Below, piece by piece: positions 23,808 to 34,769 of a DNA stretch of 64,000 nt; position 1 is the stretch's first letter, and each line of letters begins with the position of its first letter. The position numbers and the translations under genes are program-made. The DNA comes from Silene noctiflora. Taxonomy: Eukaryota > Streptophyta > Magnoliopsida > Caryophyllales > Caryophyllaceae. A model generated the notes under the pieces. That model made no database searches, was not told where the DNA came from, and saw only the letters and a list, made by a program, of their open reading frames with translations. The stretch covers positions 7,762-71,761 of the forward strand of contig VHZZ01000148.1 in NCBI GenBank assembly GCA_009801015.1, given 5' to 3'.

Positions 23808-26800
23808 ATGAACATCCCCAGATCATCAATCTTGCATCAATTGATATCAAATTCAATCCCCAAATCTCTGAAAAATCTCATATCAATCCACCCAACAACA
23901 ACAACAACAACAAAACCCCATCTCAATTCACCATTAAAACCTAGAACTATCAGCAATACAGCTTCTAAAAATAACCCTTTAGTCAGAGACATTCTTAAAT
24001 TCGTAGCGAAATCGCCGCAATCGAGTGTTGTCCCTTTGCTTGTGTTGCATTATGGTAATAAGTCTGATTTCCAGCTTACTGAAGAGCTCAGAAATGTCAT
24101 CCGCACTCTTCGTCGACAAAGGCGATTTAGTCGCGCCCTTGAGGTCTGTCGTTGTCCTATACGCTTCTAATTAATTGTCGTCTTCGTTATTATAGACGTA
24201 ATTTCAGCTCAGTTCAATTCAGTTTATCTGGTTTTTTAGTTTGGGTAGTTTCAGTCCAAAACAATGTCGTCTGTGGGTTTCTATGCGCGTCTAATTAATC
24301 GCTGTCTTCGTTATTTTAGACGTAATTTCAGCTCAGCTCAGTTTATCTCGTTATTCAGTTAAGGTAGTTTCAGTCCAAAAGAATATCTGACTGTGAGTTT
24401 CTATACGTTCTAATTAATCGCCGTCTTCATTCTTTTAGACTTAATTTCAGTTCAGTTTTATTCTGTTCTTGAGTTTAGGGTAGTTTCAGTCCCAAAGAAG
24501 ATCGTCTGTGGGATTCTATACGCTTCTAATTAGTCATCGTCTTCATCCCTTTAGACTTAATTTCAGTTCGGTTCAGTTTATTTTTGTTCTTTAGTTCGGG
24601 TAGTTTCAGCCCAAAAGAATATCGTCTTTGTGATAAATGAAATGCTAATTCATGAGACGGTTTGATTAGGAATTGTTACTGTTAAACCCTAGCTGCCATT
24701 TCTGAGCTATAGAATGCAAGTACTTGAGTAACGCAAGTGTTTGGATTGGTTTGTCGGTTTTATCATGGAGGTGAAGATGGTAATGTGTTATAAATAGGAT
24801 GGTTCTTTTGTAGGAGCAATGACGGAACCAGAATTTTTAGTTTAGGGGAGAAAAATTTTAGGGGTAGGAGGCGAACTCGTAAGGCAATAAGATACACTGG
24901 AAAAAGAAATTTGAATGTTTTACTACAAATTACTCTGTACAATTTTTTCATTCCTCGGGAGTGACGGCCTTGCAAAAACCCCTTGCTTCCGCCATTGTGT
25001 GGGAATTATATCAACATGGCAAGTCATAGACAATGTGTTTTAGACTTTTAGGAGGTATGTGGATTTTTTTGGCTAAATGGAGTTATTTGACAAATTAATT
25101 GGCGTTTTGGGATCGGTTTCAAACTATTTAGGGCCAATGGGTCCACGTCATCACTTGTATTTTTTTCCGTGTTTTTATATAAAGCCGCCAGACTGATCAG
25201 CGGCTTTACTATTTTTCATAACATTCCATTAAGCTGTAAAAATTGTTTCAAATATTACTTAGGCAAAGCCGCGTATGTAATCAGCTGCTTCACCACTTAA
25301 TCACGAACAAAAGCTCCTGTAAAATCTGTTACTATTGTTGCACTGGTAAGCCGCTGGTCAGCGTTTTGCTTATTATATAAAAAAAAAACGATAACTTCTC
25401 TCATTTCTGCCCAAATAAACGACAACCCAAAATTCCCAAATTAAAACCCAAAACCTAGTTGTACTTTACGTGTACTTTACAGAAGCTTCTGCCATAGCTG
25501 TTGTCGTTTTTTATATGTAAGAGGCAAAACCACCAAGGACACCAGCGGCTTTACCGGTTCTCTATTTTCTAAAACTTACAGGAGCTTTTGGTTGTGAGTA
25601 AGTAGTTTGAAACCAACCCCAAAAGTCCAATTAATTTGTCAAATAACCCTATTTATCCAATAAATTCAGGTATGCGACTTTTTTTCTTAAAAGTTACAGC
25701 CATTTTTGGCCAAATGCTAAGGAGACAAGCCGCTGGGAACCTTCACGGCTTCACCTAAAAACTGGAAAAATAAATAAATGTGATGACGTGGACCCATTGG
25801 CCCTAAATAGTTTGAAACCAACCCCAAAAGTCCAATTAATTTGTCAAATAACCCTATCTATCCAATAAATTCAGGTATGCGACTTTTTTTCTCCATGTAT
25901 AAAGTTTGGTGGTATTTGCTTGTTATCATGGAAGAATAGCATGTAGTCTTAATTTGGTGCGAAATTGTGATATGGTAGATAAATCAATTGGAGGAAAAGA
26001 TGAAAGCTTACAATCTTAATTATTGAGAGAAAGGGGGTCTTTGTTGTAACTTGTAAGGTGTAGAATTATCGCTAAATTGTTCGCTCTTCTTACTGTGAAG
26101 TAGTCATTCTGTGCAATTCTCATCATAATTTTTTATTGTGTATCATTTGAAACGTAGTGCAATGTTGTTGTTGTTGACCCTGTTAATAACAGGCGAATAA
26201 TCATTGGTGATGTTGCTACCGACAAGTTTTCATATTAGCTTTAGTCTTTTTTTTCGTCAAGCTCTTATTATTGCTGTTAATTAAGCAGGTTTCAGAGTGG
26301 GCTATGAGCAAAACGGTTTGTATTCCGAAACCGGGTGATCTTGCAAGTCAGTTATCTCTCATTAATCAAGTGCATGGATTGGATGCTGCTGAGAAGTTTT
26401 TCAGTGAAGTCGATGTTCATTCTTTGAAGACGTACGGTGCCCTGCTCAATTGTTACGTGGAAGCAAAGCTCGTGGATAAGTCGCTCTCCCATTTCAAGAA
26501 GATGAAAGACATGGGATTTCCATTGAGTTCTCTTCTTTACAACAATATGATGACCCTTTATATGAACATCGGTCAGAGTGAGAAAGTGACGGAGTTAATT
26601 TCAGAAATGGAAGAAAATGGCATATCCCCCGACAACATTACCTATAGATTATGGCTTAAAGCTTTAGCGTCGAAGTTGGATTATACTAGCATGGAGACGG
26701 TTATGAAGAAAATGGAAGGCGAACAATTTCTCACAATTGACTGGTTAACATATGTTGCAGTTGCTAATTACTACATTGAAGGAGGGCTCAAGGAAAAGGC

Positions 26801-27521
26801 TGTTTACTACTTGCAGCAAGCAAAACCAAAAGTTCGGGGCAATCCGGTTGGGTTCAATCGTCTCTTAATCACGTATGCAAAGATCGGAGACTTGTCGCAG
26901 GTTATGAGCTTGTGGCAGAGTCGTCGTGGTATTTCTAAAGCACGCATTAATTCTGATTATATGGCCATGATTGGCTCTCTGGTGAAACTAGATCAATTCC
27001 AAAAGGCCGAAGGAATCCTACGAGAGTGGGAGTCATTGTGTAGTGTCTATGATTTCCGAGTTGTTAATGCTCTTTTACTTGGGTATACCCAAAAGGGTCA
27101 GGTTGAGAAAGCTGAAGAGCTGCTCAATGGGATACTTCGTAGAAAAATAATGCCAATCCCGAACACATGGTCCATCATTAGTGGCGGGCATATCAAGTGT
27201 GGGAATATGCAGAAGGCTTTACTGTGCTTTCAGAAAGCCCTTGATCTGGGTTTGAGATCACAACACCAAGGGTGGATCCCGAATTATGAAGTTACTTCAA
27301 GCATACTCAAGTGGCTTGGTGACGAAGGAGAAATAAGAGAAGTTGATGAATTTTTGAAGTTGTTGAGTCAGGTGATTCCTATGAACGAAGATATGTACCG
27401 GACTTTATTGATGGTTAATATTCGACATGGGAATGAAATCGATGACATTTTGGAGAGGATGAAAGATGATAAGATAGATGTTAGTGAAGAAACGAGGAAG
27501 ATCATTGCGTCAAGGACATGA
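23808..27521 (+). CDS. P-class pentatricopeptide repeat protein, cluster copy 1
   Basis: Exons 23808-24143 and 26289-27521 join at CTTGAG|GTCTGT .. AAGCAG|GTTTCA to give 522 residues. The first ~45 residues are rich in Ser, Thr, Asn, Lys and Pro with almost no acidic residues, as in organelle (probably mitochondrial) presequences. From residue ~115 on there are about ten 35-residue P-type PPR motifs, without E or DYW domains. PPR proteins bind organelle RNA base by base. By feel it belongs to the At2g20710 / At4g21705-like group. The intron position is identical in copies 2 and 3, but copy 1 is clearly more diverged. Its 2.1-kb intron holds a ~120-bp-period minisatellite and a snap-back transposon. 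Confidence 0.88.
24155..24635 (+). repeat. Minisatellite in PPR copy 1 intron, four ~120-bp units
   Basis: Four units begin with TCTAATTA(A/G)TC near 24166, 24290, 24409 and 24525 (spacings about 124, 119 and 116). Each contains GACTTAATTTCAGTTCAG and GGTAGTTTCAGTCCAAAAGA variants. The array begins only about 12 bases after the splice donor. Confidence 0.75.
25068..25891. mobile_element. Snap-back DNA transposon with GCCGC modules
   Basis: About 95 bases at the left (GTTATTTGACAAATTAATTGG ... GGGTCCACGTCATCAC) return inverted at 25778-25855. The right-end block of 84 bases (AGTTTGAAACCAACCCC ... GGTATGCGACTTTTTTT) also occurs a second time in direct orientation at 25602-25685. Between them are five or six short modules that start or end in AAGCCGC / GCGGCTT. 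No transposase frame is present. The long inverted ends suggest a Mutator-like MITE that has been rearranged. Confidence 0.5.
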
Positions 27522-28442
27522 TCTTAGGCTGACAGAAGATCGGCACTACAGATGAGCTTGTTGGCTCTTGCGACTTATGACCGCGGTAAGGGCAATAATT
27601 GTGCTTGATAATCTGGAAGATGAGGAGTTAGATCTTTTGCAACGGAGTGTTCTTTTTAGAGGGCCGAAATTTGTTGGTTTTGAATTGATGTACGAGCAGC
27701 TGTATCGCTAATTGTTAAAGCATCATCCCTAGAACATGAGCTAGTGAACACTGGGAGGAAGATTCGAACCTGATACGGAGTATTTAGTGTCATGAAGAGT
27801 ACCTGACTACCTGGTATTTAACATGTAATCGTACTTCCGTCTTAAGCACTAGGCTGATACAATTTGGCAAACCTATATTTCAATAATGTTTTTATCATTT
27901 GGAGACTATGCCTGTATCTTTACTGGTCCAAGTTTTTTTAGATGAAGCAAACTCATGTGAAGCTAGTTATTGGTAATGTAAGCTAACTTCATGAAAAAGC
28001 TTTGGAATATTATGGTCAGAATTTGAGCACTATATGCTTAAATATTGAAGTAACCTTTTCAAATTTTCCAAAAGAAAAATAAATATAACCAAGAGTTATA
28101 ACCCAAAACCTGAAAATCCTTGGTAGATTAATAAGCGTCGCTTGTTGATATTGAGCTATTGCGAAAAATGGGAGATGTTAAATCCCGCACATACTTTTAC
28201 TAAATTCGACACATTTTTACACATTTTTCCGAATCTACCTCTGTCACTTCTTACCCCTACCAAGAGAGAACCCTAAAAAAATAAGAAATCTTCCCAAATT
28301 TATTTATATGAACCACCACCCTCCCCTAGCCCCAAATGTTTGCAGTCACCGGCCACCCCACCAACTGAACGGCGATGGAGAAGCGACAATGACGGAGTAA
28401 GGGGACAGTTGTCGGCGACGGAGAAGAAAGAAAACGATTGGA
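27522..28442. other. PPR copy 1 3' flank and intergenic DNA
   Basis: Probable 3' UTR followed by AT-rich DNA; no gene recognised. The last ~120 bases are GC-richer (GGCCACCCCACCAACTGAACG). Confidence 0.5.
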
Positions 28443-28557
28443 GCAACAACCAGGGGCGGATCCAGCCCAAAGGCTATATGGGCTGGAGCCCAACCTCTTT
28501 TCTGAAAAATAAAATCTATATGTAAAAAAGTGTAATAATAAAGTACGAAACTTCATT

Positions 28558-28610
28558 TGGTCTAGTGGTAGAATACTTGACCATTGCCTTTTTGTCCCTA
28601 AGTTCGAAAC
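28558..28610 (+). repeat. tRNA-like segment (A and B boxes) inside the hAT element
   Basis: TGGTCTAGTGG (28558-28568) fits the pol III A-box pattern TRGYNNANNNG, and GTTCGAAAC (28602-28610) fits the B-box pattern GWTCRANNC at tRNA-like spacing. I see no complete cloverleaf or acceptor stem, so it is not called as a tRNA gene. It may be a captured SINE head or tRNA relic. Confidence 0.5.
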
Positions 28611-28936
28611 CCAGCGGAGACATTTTGTAAACTTTGTTTGTTTGTATCATTGTCCACCATCTTATTTTTACTTTGCCCGTAGGCTTTTATACGTTTTATA
28701 CAAAGCTGTCCACCCCATACCCAAAAATCAATTTTGGGGTGAATATTTATACTTTGTCGAGACCTTTTTACCTAAAATATACTTGTATGACTTGACTCAA
28801 ATATCACGAAAAAAAGTGATACATAAAATATAATGACTTGACTCAAATATCACAAAAAAAGTGATACATAAAATACAATTTTGAGACAATTTATTTTTAA
28901 TGGTTCATCGGCGAAATAATTCGAAATAGTTTTATG

Positions 28937-29142
28937 CTCCCTCCGTCCCAATCAATTGTTTACCTGTTCTATTTTGATGTCTCAATCAATTGTCCTTCTT
29001 TCTCTTTTAGGAATATCTTTGATGAGCAATTTGACCCTTCACACTCAGTTTGATGCACTTGTCATCTAATAATTGGTTCCCTCCTCTTTTACGGGTCTTT
29101 ATGACAAAACCAAAGGTAAACAATTGACATAGACGGAGGGGG
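28937..29142. mobile_element. Stowaway MITE nested in the hAT element
   Basis: The ends CTCCCTCCGTCCCAATCAATTG and CAATTGACATAGACGGAGGGGG are inverted repeats. TA follows on the right (29143-29144); the left flank is TG, a decayed TA. About 206 bp with no coding capacity. It inserted after the surrounding hAT element. Confidence 0.7.
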
Positions 29143-29395
29143 TATAAACTTATTTATTGCACAAATACTAAAGTAATCCGTAGTATAATGTCTCTAAAAT
29201 CTCGTAATTCAATTTTAAAATTATCCTTGATTCAAATATCACGGAAAATACGCTAAAACGTAGCAATTTAGGGTAAAACGCGTGTGATTACCAACTCCAA
29301 CCAAATCTTCTATGACGTTTTAGAAAGAAAAAAATTGTCAATGAGTTTTCTAGCCCACCGTACATTTGGATCCTGGATCCGCCCCTGGCAACAAC

Positions 29396-29743
29396 GTTCG
29401 TGGGTCGATGGTGTAGACACAGGGATGTGGTAGGAATGAAAATGATTGGAATATATGGGTGGTCGGCTCTGGGCAAGGGGGTTGGCGGCGTGGGGGAGGG
29501 TGGTCGCGTTGGGCGAAGGGGTCGGGGTTGTGTGAAGGGTGGCCGGACCAAGGGGAGGGTGTGTTGGGGCTGGGTTTGGGTTTGGGTAAAGAGGGAATAG
29601 ATGAGTGATCAGTAAGATGCATTTTTCATGTTTGGTATGTGGGTAATTATTCGCCTCCCGAATCTATTACCCCCGTAAAGGGGTAATACATTACCCACCC
29701 CCCGGGTAATGATTAAGGGAGTAAAATATCTACTCAGTAATCA
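29396..29743. other. GC-rich intergenic DNA
   Basis: Positions 29450-29590 are G-rich (GGGTCGG / GGGTGGCCGG words), giving open frames on both strands that look like low complexity rather than genes. Positions 29640-29710 contain inverted GGGTAAT / ATTACCC words of a further small repeat. Confidence 0.45.
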
Positions 29744-30055
29744 GGTAGCACCAAAACGGACACGGACACGACACGGACACGTGACACGGCATCCCATAAA
29801 ATTTAGGATACGGGACACGTTATTTAAATTTAATAAAATATATATTTATATTTAAAACTAACGTATCATTTTATTTTTGTAAATGTATTTATATTAAATT
29901 TAAATAATTGAAGCTAAAATTTGACTTTAACTATAACTTATTCTAATTTACCACTCAAACCCGTCTTCTAATCAATCTTTTTCAGTCTTTTAACATCTCA
30001 TTCCTCATTTATTGGTATCTGATACAATTAGGCGTGTCCGACACGGTGTCAGACA
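29744..30055. repeat. Dispersed repeat with CGGACACG ends
   Basis: It starts GGTAGCACCAAAACGGACACGG with tandem ACACGG words and ends GTGTCCGACACGGTGTCAGA. The flanks CAGTAATCA (29735-29743) and CAGTAACTCA (30056-30065) look like a ~9-bp target duplication. The interior is AT-rich and non-coding. The class is not determined. Confidence 0.4.
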
Positions 30056-30529
30056 CAGTAACTCATTACCCAAGTAATTAACTTCCCTAGTAACTATCAC
30101 TTTATTGTTTTTATGATAAAGGGTAGTGGTGGAAATTAAAGGAAAAATGTGTGGGATATAATAAAATTATGTGTAGGATTTAGCAATTACGAAAAAAATA
30201 GACCTATTTGATTTTGAAAATAAAACACACAAATACTAACCCCTTCTTTTTTCTTTCTTGTTTTAAGGTAAAATCAGGATGTCCACCGTCAACAAAACGA
30301 CGACAACAATATGTAATTCGCTCGTCCCAAAACCTTAAACCCCAACTAAAAACCTAATTCTCATAGCCACCCAAAACCTAAAACCCCAACTAAACATGAA
30401 AAACCTCTCAACAAACTCACCCCATTAGCAACTCAACAAATTCTTCCCATTTTTCACCAAGATCATCAATTTCATCACAATCCCTTCAAAAATTTTTAAC
30501 CTAATTTCTAAATACATCATTATTTAATC

Positions 30530-33423
30530 ATGGGTTTACCCAGATTATTCTTCCTGAAGCAATTGTTCACAAAACCCACAAATTCCCATTTCAATTTAAC
30601 AAGAACATTATGTTCTGTTCCCCTAAAATCCCCTTCATCTTTAAGCCCTGAATTTGTTAAGTTTGTTAAGGATTCGCCTCGCTCCAGTGTCATCCCTTTA
30701 CTTGAACAGTATTTTGCTAAGGATAAGTCTGTGTTAGAATCTGAGGTTCCTATGATTATTCGAGCTCTTCGCAAACGTAATCGGTTTGATCGTGCCCTTG
30801 AGGTTTGTTGCTGTTTCGTGTACTTTCCGTTCTAATCATTTGTTTACGTCTTATTAAAATACGCATCATAAGTGATTGAACCGATGCATTATCAATTTTA
30901 GGTCCATTTTTATTTTTACTGTGGTGTTGTATGAATGCTTATTTACCTCAAAATTAGTCGTTGAGTTAGTCTTGTTTAAGACGGTCTGAAATTTCGCTAA
31001 TTATGTACTACTACACGTATGAAAAGTGTCACTTTGTAATATGTAAAAAAAAAGTGGTCACTTTTTATAACAATCTTGTTATAGCAAGAAAGGAGTTCAT
31101 CGTGAGCTTAAGACGGTTTTAAATGAGATTTTGTATTAATTGTCAGTTGGGTGTAACATTAACATATTGTTAATAGCGGTTAAGATTACCCATTAGCGCT
31201 TCCGATCAAATGGTAGGTGGCTGTTCTAGCTTAACCAAATGTCTCGAGTTGAAGCCCTAGGAATGCATAAGGGTTAAAACTTATGAGTGAGAGATTTACA
31301 GTCCTAGTGGTCCTGGTCTTACCTGCTTGAATCCGGACTAAACGAATTTTATACACCAAAAAAGATAATGGTTAAGATTAGTGTGTACAACAATATGGTA
31401 GTAATTTGTTAGGAATGGGACTCAACGCTTTAGTTTTACGAGCTCGCTTCAAGTGAGTACTTTTGCAAGAGATGTACTTAAGATAAGATTGGGATGCGTT
31501 AGATATGGCGCATTGGATGATAAAAATAAAGGAAGAGCAGGTTAGAACAGCGGAAATATCGATGGCTACAGAAACTGAAAGTTGTCATATAATCTTATTC
31601 AAGTTTGTGTCATGGTAGCGACTGGCGGACAATGTCTTCAAAAGTATATAATTTCACAAACCGATTCGAATGCTGATTCATGTTAGCCTACCCACAATCC
31701 TATTGCGAATTTGGCACTAAGGCTCGGTTATTCTTGTTCTTGTATGCTGTCGCAGTATGCTTTTTTTTCATAAACGTGTGCGCTTTGTTGCATATGGTTG
31801 TGGTATTTCGGGATCTTATGTTCGTGCAAGTTGTAATAATGTTCACTAAGTGAACTGCATATGAGGCAAAAGCGCAGATTTGCTTCGGTTTTCTTGTGAC
31901 CTTGTTTGATGTGGTAGCAATTGAACCCGGTTAGGAAAGCAGACGACAATATACGAAATTTATAATCCATAAAAGACTATTTAATGTCATTGATTGTGCG
32001 CTACTTCTACTCTGTGTATGAACCTTGAAACTAATGAGGAAATACAATTTCTCATGGCAGTGATCGTTGCCTTGTAGGTAGTTTAGTGTTTTTCCGCAAC
32101 TTTGTTGAAGGCTCTCGTCATGGAGATCAAATAACTATATGTTCCCTTTTCTCGTCTTTTTTATTTTATGTTTTTGAGCCAATTGAGGGATGCGGAAATC
32201 ACACCTGTTTTTTGGTAATGATGCAGGTTTTAGAGTGGAGTAATCGTAAATCTGTTTACCACATACTTTCCATTGATCTTCCTTTACATCTTGATCTCGT
32301 TGGCAAGGTGCGCGGCGTTGCTGCTGCAGAGAAGTTCTTCAAGGAAGCAAATGACCATTCTGAAAGGATGTGCTCTTCTTTGCTTGACTTTTATGTTCAA
32401 GGATGGCGTGTAAATAAGTCTCTTGCTCTTTTCAAGAAGATGAAAGCAATAGGAATTGCTTCAAGTCCTCATACATTCAACAAAGTTGTGTCACATTGCC
32501 TAAAATATCGACAGGTTGATCAACTGCTTGACTTACTTTCAGAAATGCAGGATAAGGTCAGCTATATGCTGTGCCTGAAAGCATGCGCTTTAAGTTCTGA
32601 TTATGATTCTGATACCATGGACAAGCTTGTAAAGGCCATAAAAGACCAACATCACCTATTTGACTGGTCGACGTATACCACAGTTGCTAACTACTACTTG
32701 CTTAAAGGTCGTCCTGAAAAGGTGATTAGTTGCCTACAAATGGCTGAAGCTATTGTACATGATAGTTCAGAAGGGTATAACGTCCTGATTAGTTTATATG
32801 CAAAGCTTGGAGACGTTACTAAGGTTACAAAATTATGGCAGAAACACAAAAATATTTGTAAATCATACAGTAATAATGATTATATGGTCATGCTTAGTTC
32901 ATTGATGAAGCTTGATATGTTTGAACAAGCTGAAGGGTTACTAGAAGAATGGAAAGCATCTGGGAATGGATATAATCATCTAGTACTTGATGCTGTTTTA
33001 TCTGGATATGCGCAAAAAGGATTGGTCGAGAAAGCTGAAAAAATACTCGAGGACCAGATTAGTAAAAACGTGACACCAGTTCCCATTTCGTGGGGTATCA
33101 TCAGTGAGGGGTACGTCAACTGTAAGAACATGCAGAAGGCTGTGCCGTGCATGAAGAAGGCTCTTCAGCTGGGTCCACAACATGAAGGGTGGGCTCCAAA
33201 ACGCGCAGTTATCACAAAAATACTGACTTGGCTTGGTGACAATGGAGACAGCGATCAAGTGTACGAGTTCCTGATGCTGATGAGCCGAGTTGTTCCAGCG
33301 GACGAAAACTCGTATCTGACGCTGAAAGCTCGTAGGAAGCTCGAGAACTTCTTCAATGGGATATTGCAGAGGTTGAAGGATGATAACATAGATGCAGACA
33401 AAGTAATGAGAGTAGAAACTTAA
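30530..33423 (+). CDS. P-class pentatricopeptide repeat protein, cluster copy 2
   Basis: Exons 30530-30802 and 32227-33423 join at CTTGAG|GTTTGT .. ATGCAG|GTTTTA to give 489 residues. Residues 1 to ~35 (LPRLFFLKQLFTKPTNSHFN...) look like a mitochondrial presequence. About ten P-type PPR motifs follow and end with a short charged tail (LKDDNIDADKVMRVET). It is intact over its whole length. Compared with copies 3 and 4 it lacks six codons (GVSVDE) around residue 201, so one PPR motif is shortened. Its intron is homologous to that of copy 3, including a SINE-like insertion. A longer open frame runs upstream of exon 2 from 32086, but the splice junction conserved in all copies makes the two-exon model better. 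Confidence 0.87.
31188..31364 (+). mobile_element. tRNA-derived SINE-like element in PPR copy 2 intron
   Basis: The 177-bp insert is flanked by about 16-17 bases of near-identical sequence (AATAGCGGTTAAGATTA at 31172-31187, ATAATGGTTAAGATTA at 31365-31380). A B-box-like GAGTTGAAGCC (8 of 9 to the pol III B box) and an A-box-like GATCAAATGG lie near its start, and it ends in ACACCAAAAAAG. Long target duplications plus pol III-like boxes fit a SINE. Confidence 0.55.
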
Positions 33424-33509
33424 TTTTTTCTCTTAAAACTCAAATTTAATTGAGCTTATATGTAATGTTTTTGAGTTATATTGTAATTTTTTGAGCTTAA
33501 TGTTGAAGT

Positions 33510-34470
33510 GAATCGACAGCCGACTTACTTTCAGAAATGCAGGATAAGGGGATTTCTCCTGATGAGATCAGCTATTAAATGTGCCTGAAAACGTGCTCAT
33601 TTACTTCTGATTTTGCTGCCATGGACAAGCTTGTAAAGGCCTTAAAAGACCAACATAACGTCTCATCTGACTGGTTTACGTACGCCACAGTTGCTAACTA
33701 CTACTTGGATGGAGGTCATTCTGAAAAGGCGATTAGTTGCATACAAATAGCAGAAGATATGTTGCATGATAAACCAGTTGGGTATACTTTCCTGATTAGC
33801 TCATATGCAAAGCTTGGAGACGGTACTAAGGTGACAAAATTATGGCAGAAATATAAAGATGCATGTAAATCACATAGTAATAATGATTTACTAGAAGAAT
33901 GGAAAGCATCTGGCAATGAATTTAGTCATCGAGTTGTTGATGCCCTTTTATCTGGATATGCAGATAAAGGACTGGCCGAGAAAGCTGAAAAACTACTCGA
34001 GGACCAGATAAGTAAAAACACAATACCAGTTCCCATCTCGTGGGGTATCATCAGTGAGGGGTACGGTACATCAAACGTCGGAACATGCAGAAGGCTGTGC
34101 ATTGCGCCAGTGCATGGAGAAGGCTCTTCTGCTTGGCCCACAACACTAAGGGTGGGTCCCGAAATGTGCAGTTATCTCAAACATACTGCAGACTTGGCTT
34201 GGCCAGCATGAAGGCAGTGATCAAGTATACGAGTTTTTGAAGCTGATGAGCCGTGTTGCTCCGATGAACAAAAACACGTATCTGACACTGAAAGCTAGTA
34301 GCAAGCACAGGAAGGACATCAATGCGATTTTTGCAGAGGTTGAAGCTTAATTTTTGTCGACGACGTTTTATGTTCTTTGGATGAAGGATTAAAGGATCTT
34401 GAAGAAGTAGATTTGTGCATTGTAGAGGAGATGCATGGTTTTTGCTCTACACATTGCTTTACTAAATCTT
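33510..34470 (+). pseudogene. Truncated, decayed PPR copy
   Basis: This stretch is homologous to the second half of PPR exon 2 (from CAGAAATGCAGGATAAG to the end) and to the 3' flank of copy 4 (TTTGTCGAC ... GTTTTTGCTCTACACATTG). An in-frame stop lies at 33576-33578 (GCTATTAAATG where the others have GCTATAAAATG). About eight codons are missing around 33889, and frameshifts follow after 34060. There is no exon 1 and no N-terminal half. A 210-codon open stretch survives from 33579 but is unlikely to be made. It starts ~90 bases after the stop of copy 2. Confidence 0.82.
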
Positions 34471-34476
34471 TTGTCT

Positions 34477-34760
34477 CGGAAAATGCACGCCGTGCCCTAG
34501 AGGTTTGACATTTTGCCCGAAATACCCAATTTTTATACGGGGAACATTAAGAAGCCATAACTCGTGTTTACAATTTCAGAATGTGACAATTTTTTTTTTC
34601 AAATCGATCATCTTTCCGAGAACTACGATTTGAAATTTTTTTTTTTTATCGTATTTGGGTCCCATGGCTAGGAGTTATGGCCTCTTAAAGTTTTCCCGAT
34701 TGAAAAATTGGGTATTTTGGGCAAAAAAACAAACCTCAAGGGCACCGCGTGCATTTTCCG
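34477..34760. mobile_element. Palindromic MULE-type MITE
   Basis: CGGAAAATGCACGCCGTGCCC at the left returns inverted at the right (GGGCACCGCGTGCATTTTCCG); the inverted arms extend for ~120 bases. The flanks CTTTTGTCT (34468-34476) and CTTTTGTTT (34761-34769) are a 9-bp target duplication with one mismatch, as for Mutator-like elements. It is non-coding. Confidence 0.65.
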
Positions 34761-34769
34761 CTTTTGTTT

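Larger units (their letters stand above)
28451..29387. mobile_element. hAT-type non-autonomous transposon, 937 bp, with perfect 8-bp TSD
   Basis: The termini CAGGGGCGGATCCAG and CTGGATCCGCCCCTG are perfect 15-bp inverted repeats, and the octamer GCAACAAC stands directly on both sides (28443-28450 and 29388-29395). Eight-bp duplications with a CAGGGGCGGA end are typical of plant hAT elements. No transposase is encoded. Inside are a tRNA-like A/B-box segment and a nested Stowaway MITE. Confidence 0.85.

Noticed and set aside
28558-28610. Functional tRNA gene
   Set aside because: A- and B-box patterns are present, but I could not draw an acceptor stem or full cloverleaf, and the segment lies inside a hAT element.
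29288-29622. Pro-rich and Gly-rich open frames on both strands
   Set aside because: They arise from G-rich low-complexity DNA and run across the end of the hAT element; there is no conserved domain.
32086-32226. Extension of PPR copy 2 exon 2 upstream as an alternative N-terminus
   Set aside because: The acceptor GATGCAG|GTTTTAGAG and the exon 1 donor are conserved in the paralogues, so this part is the intron end.
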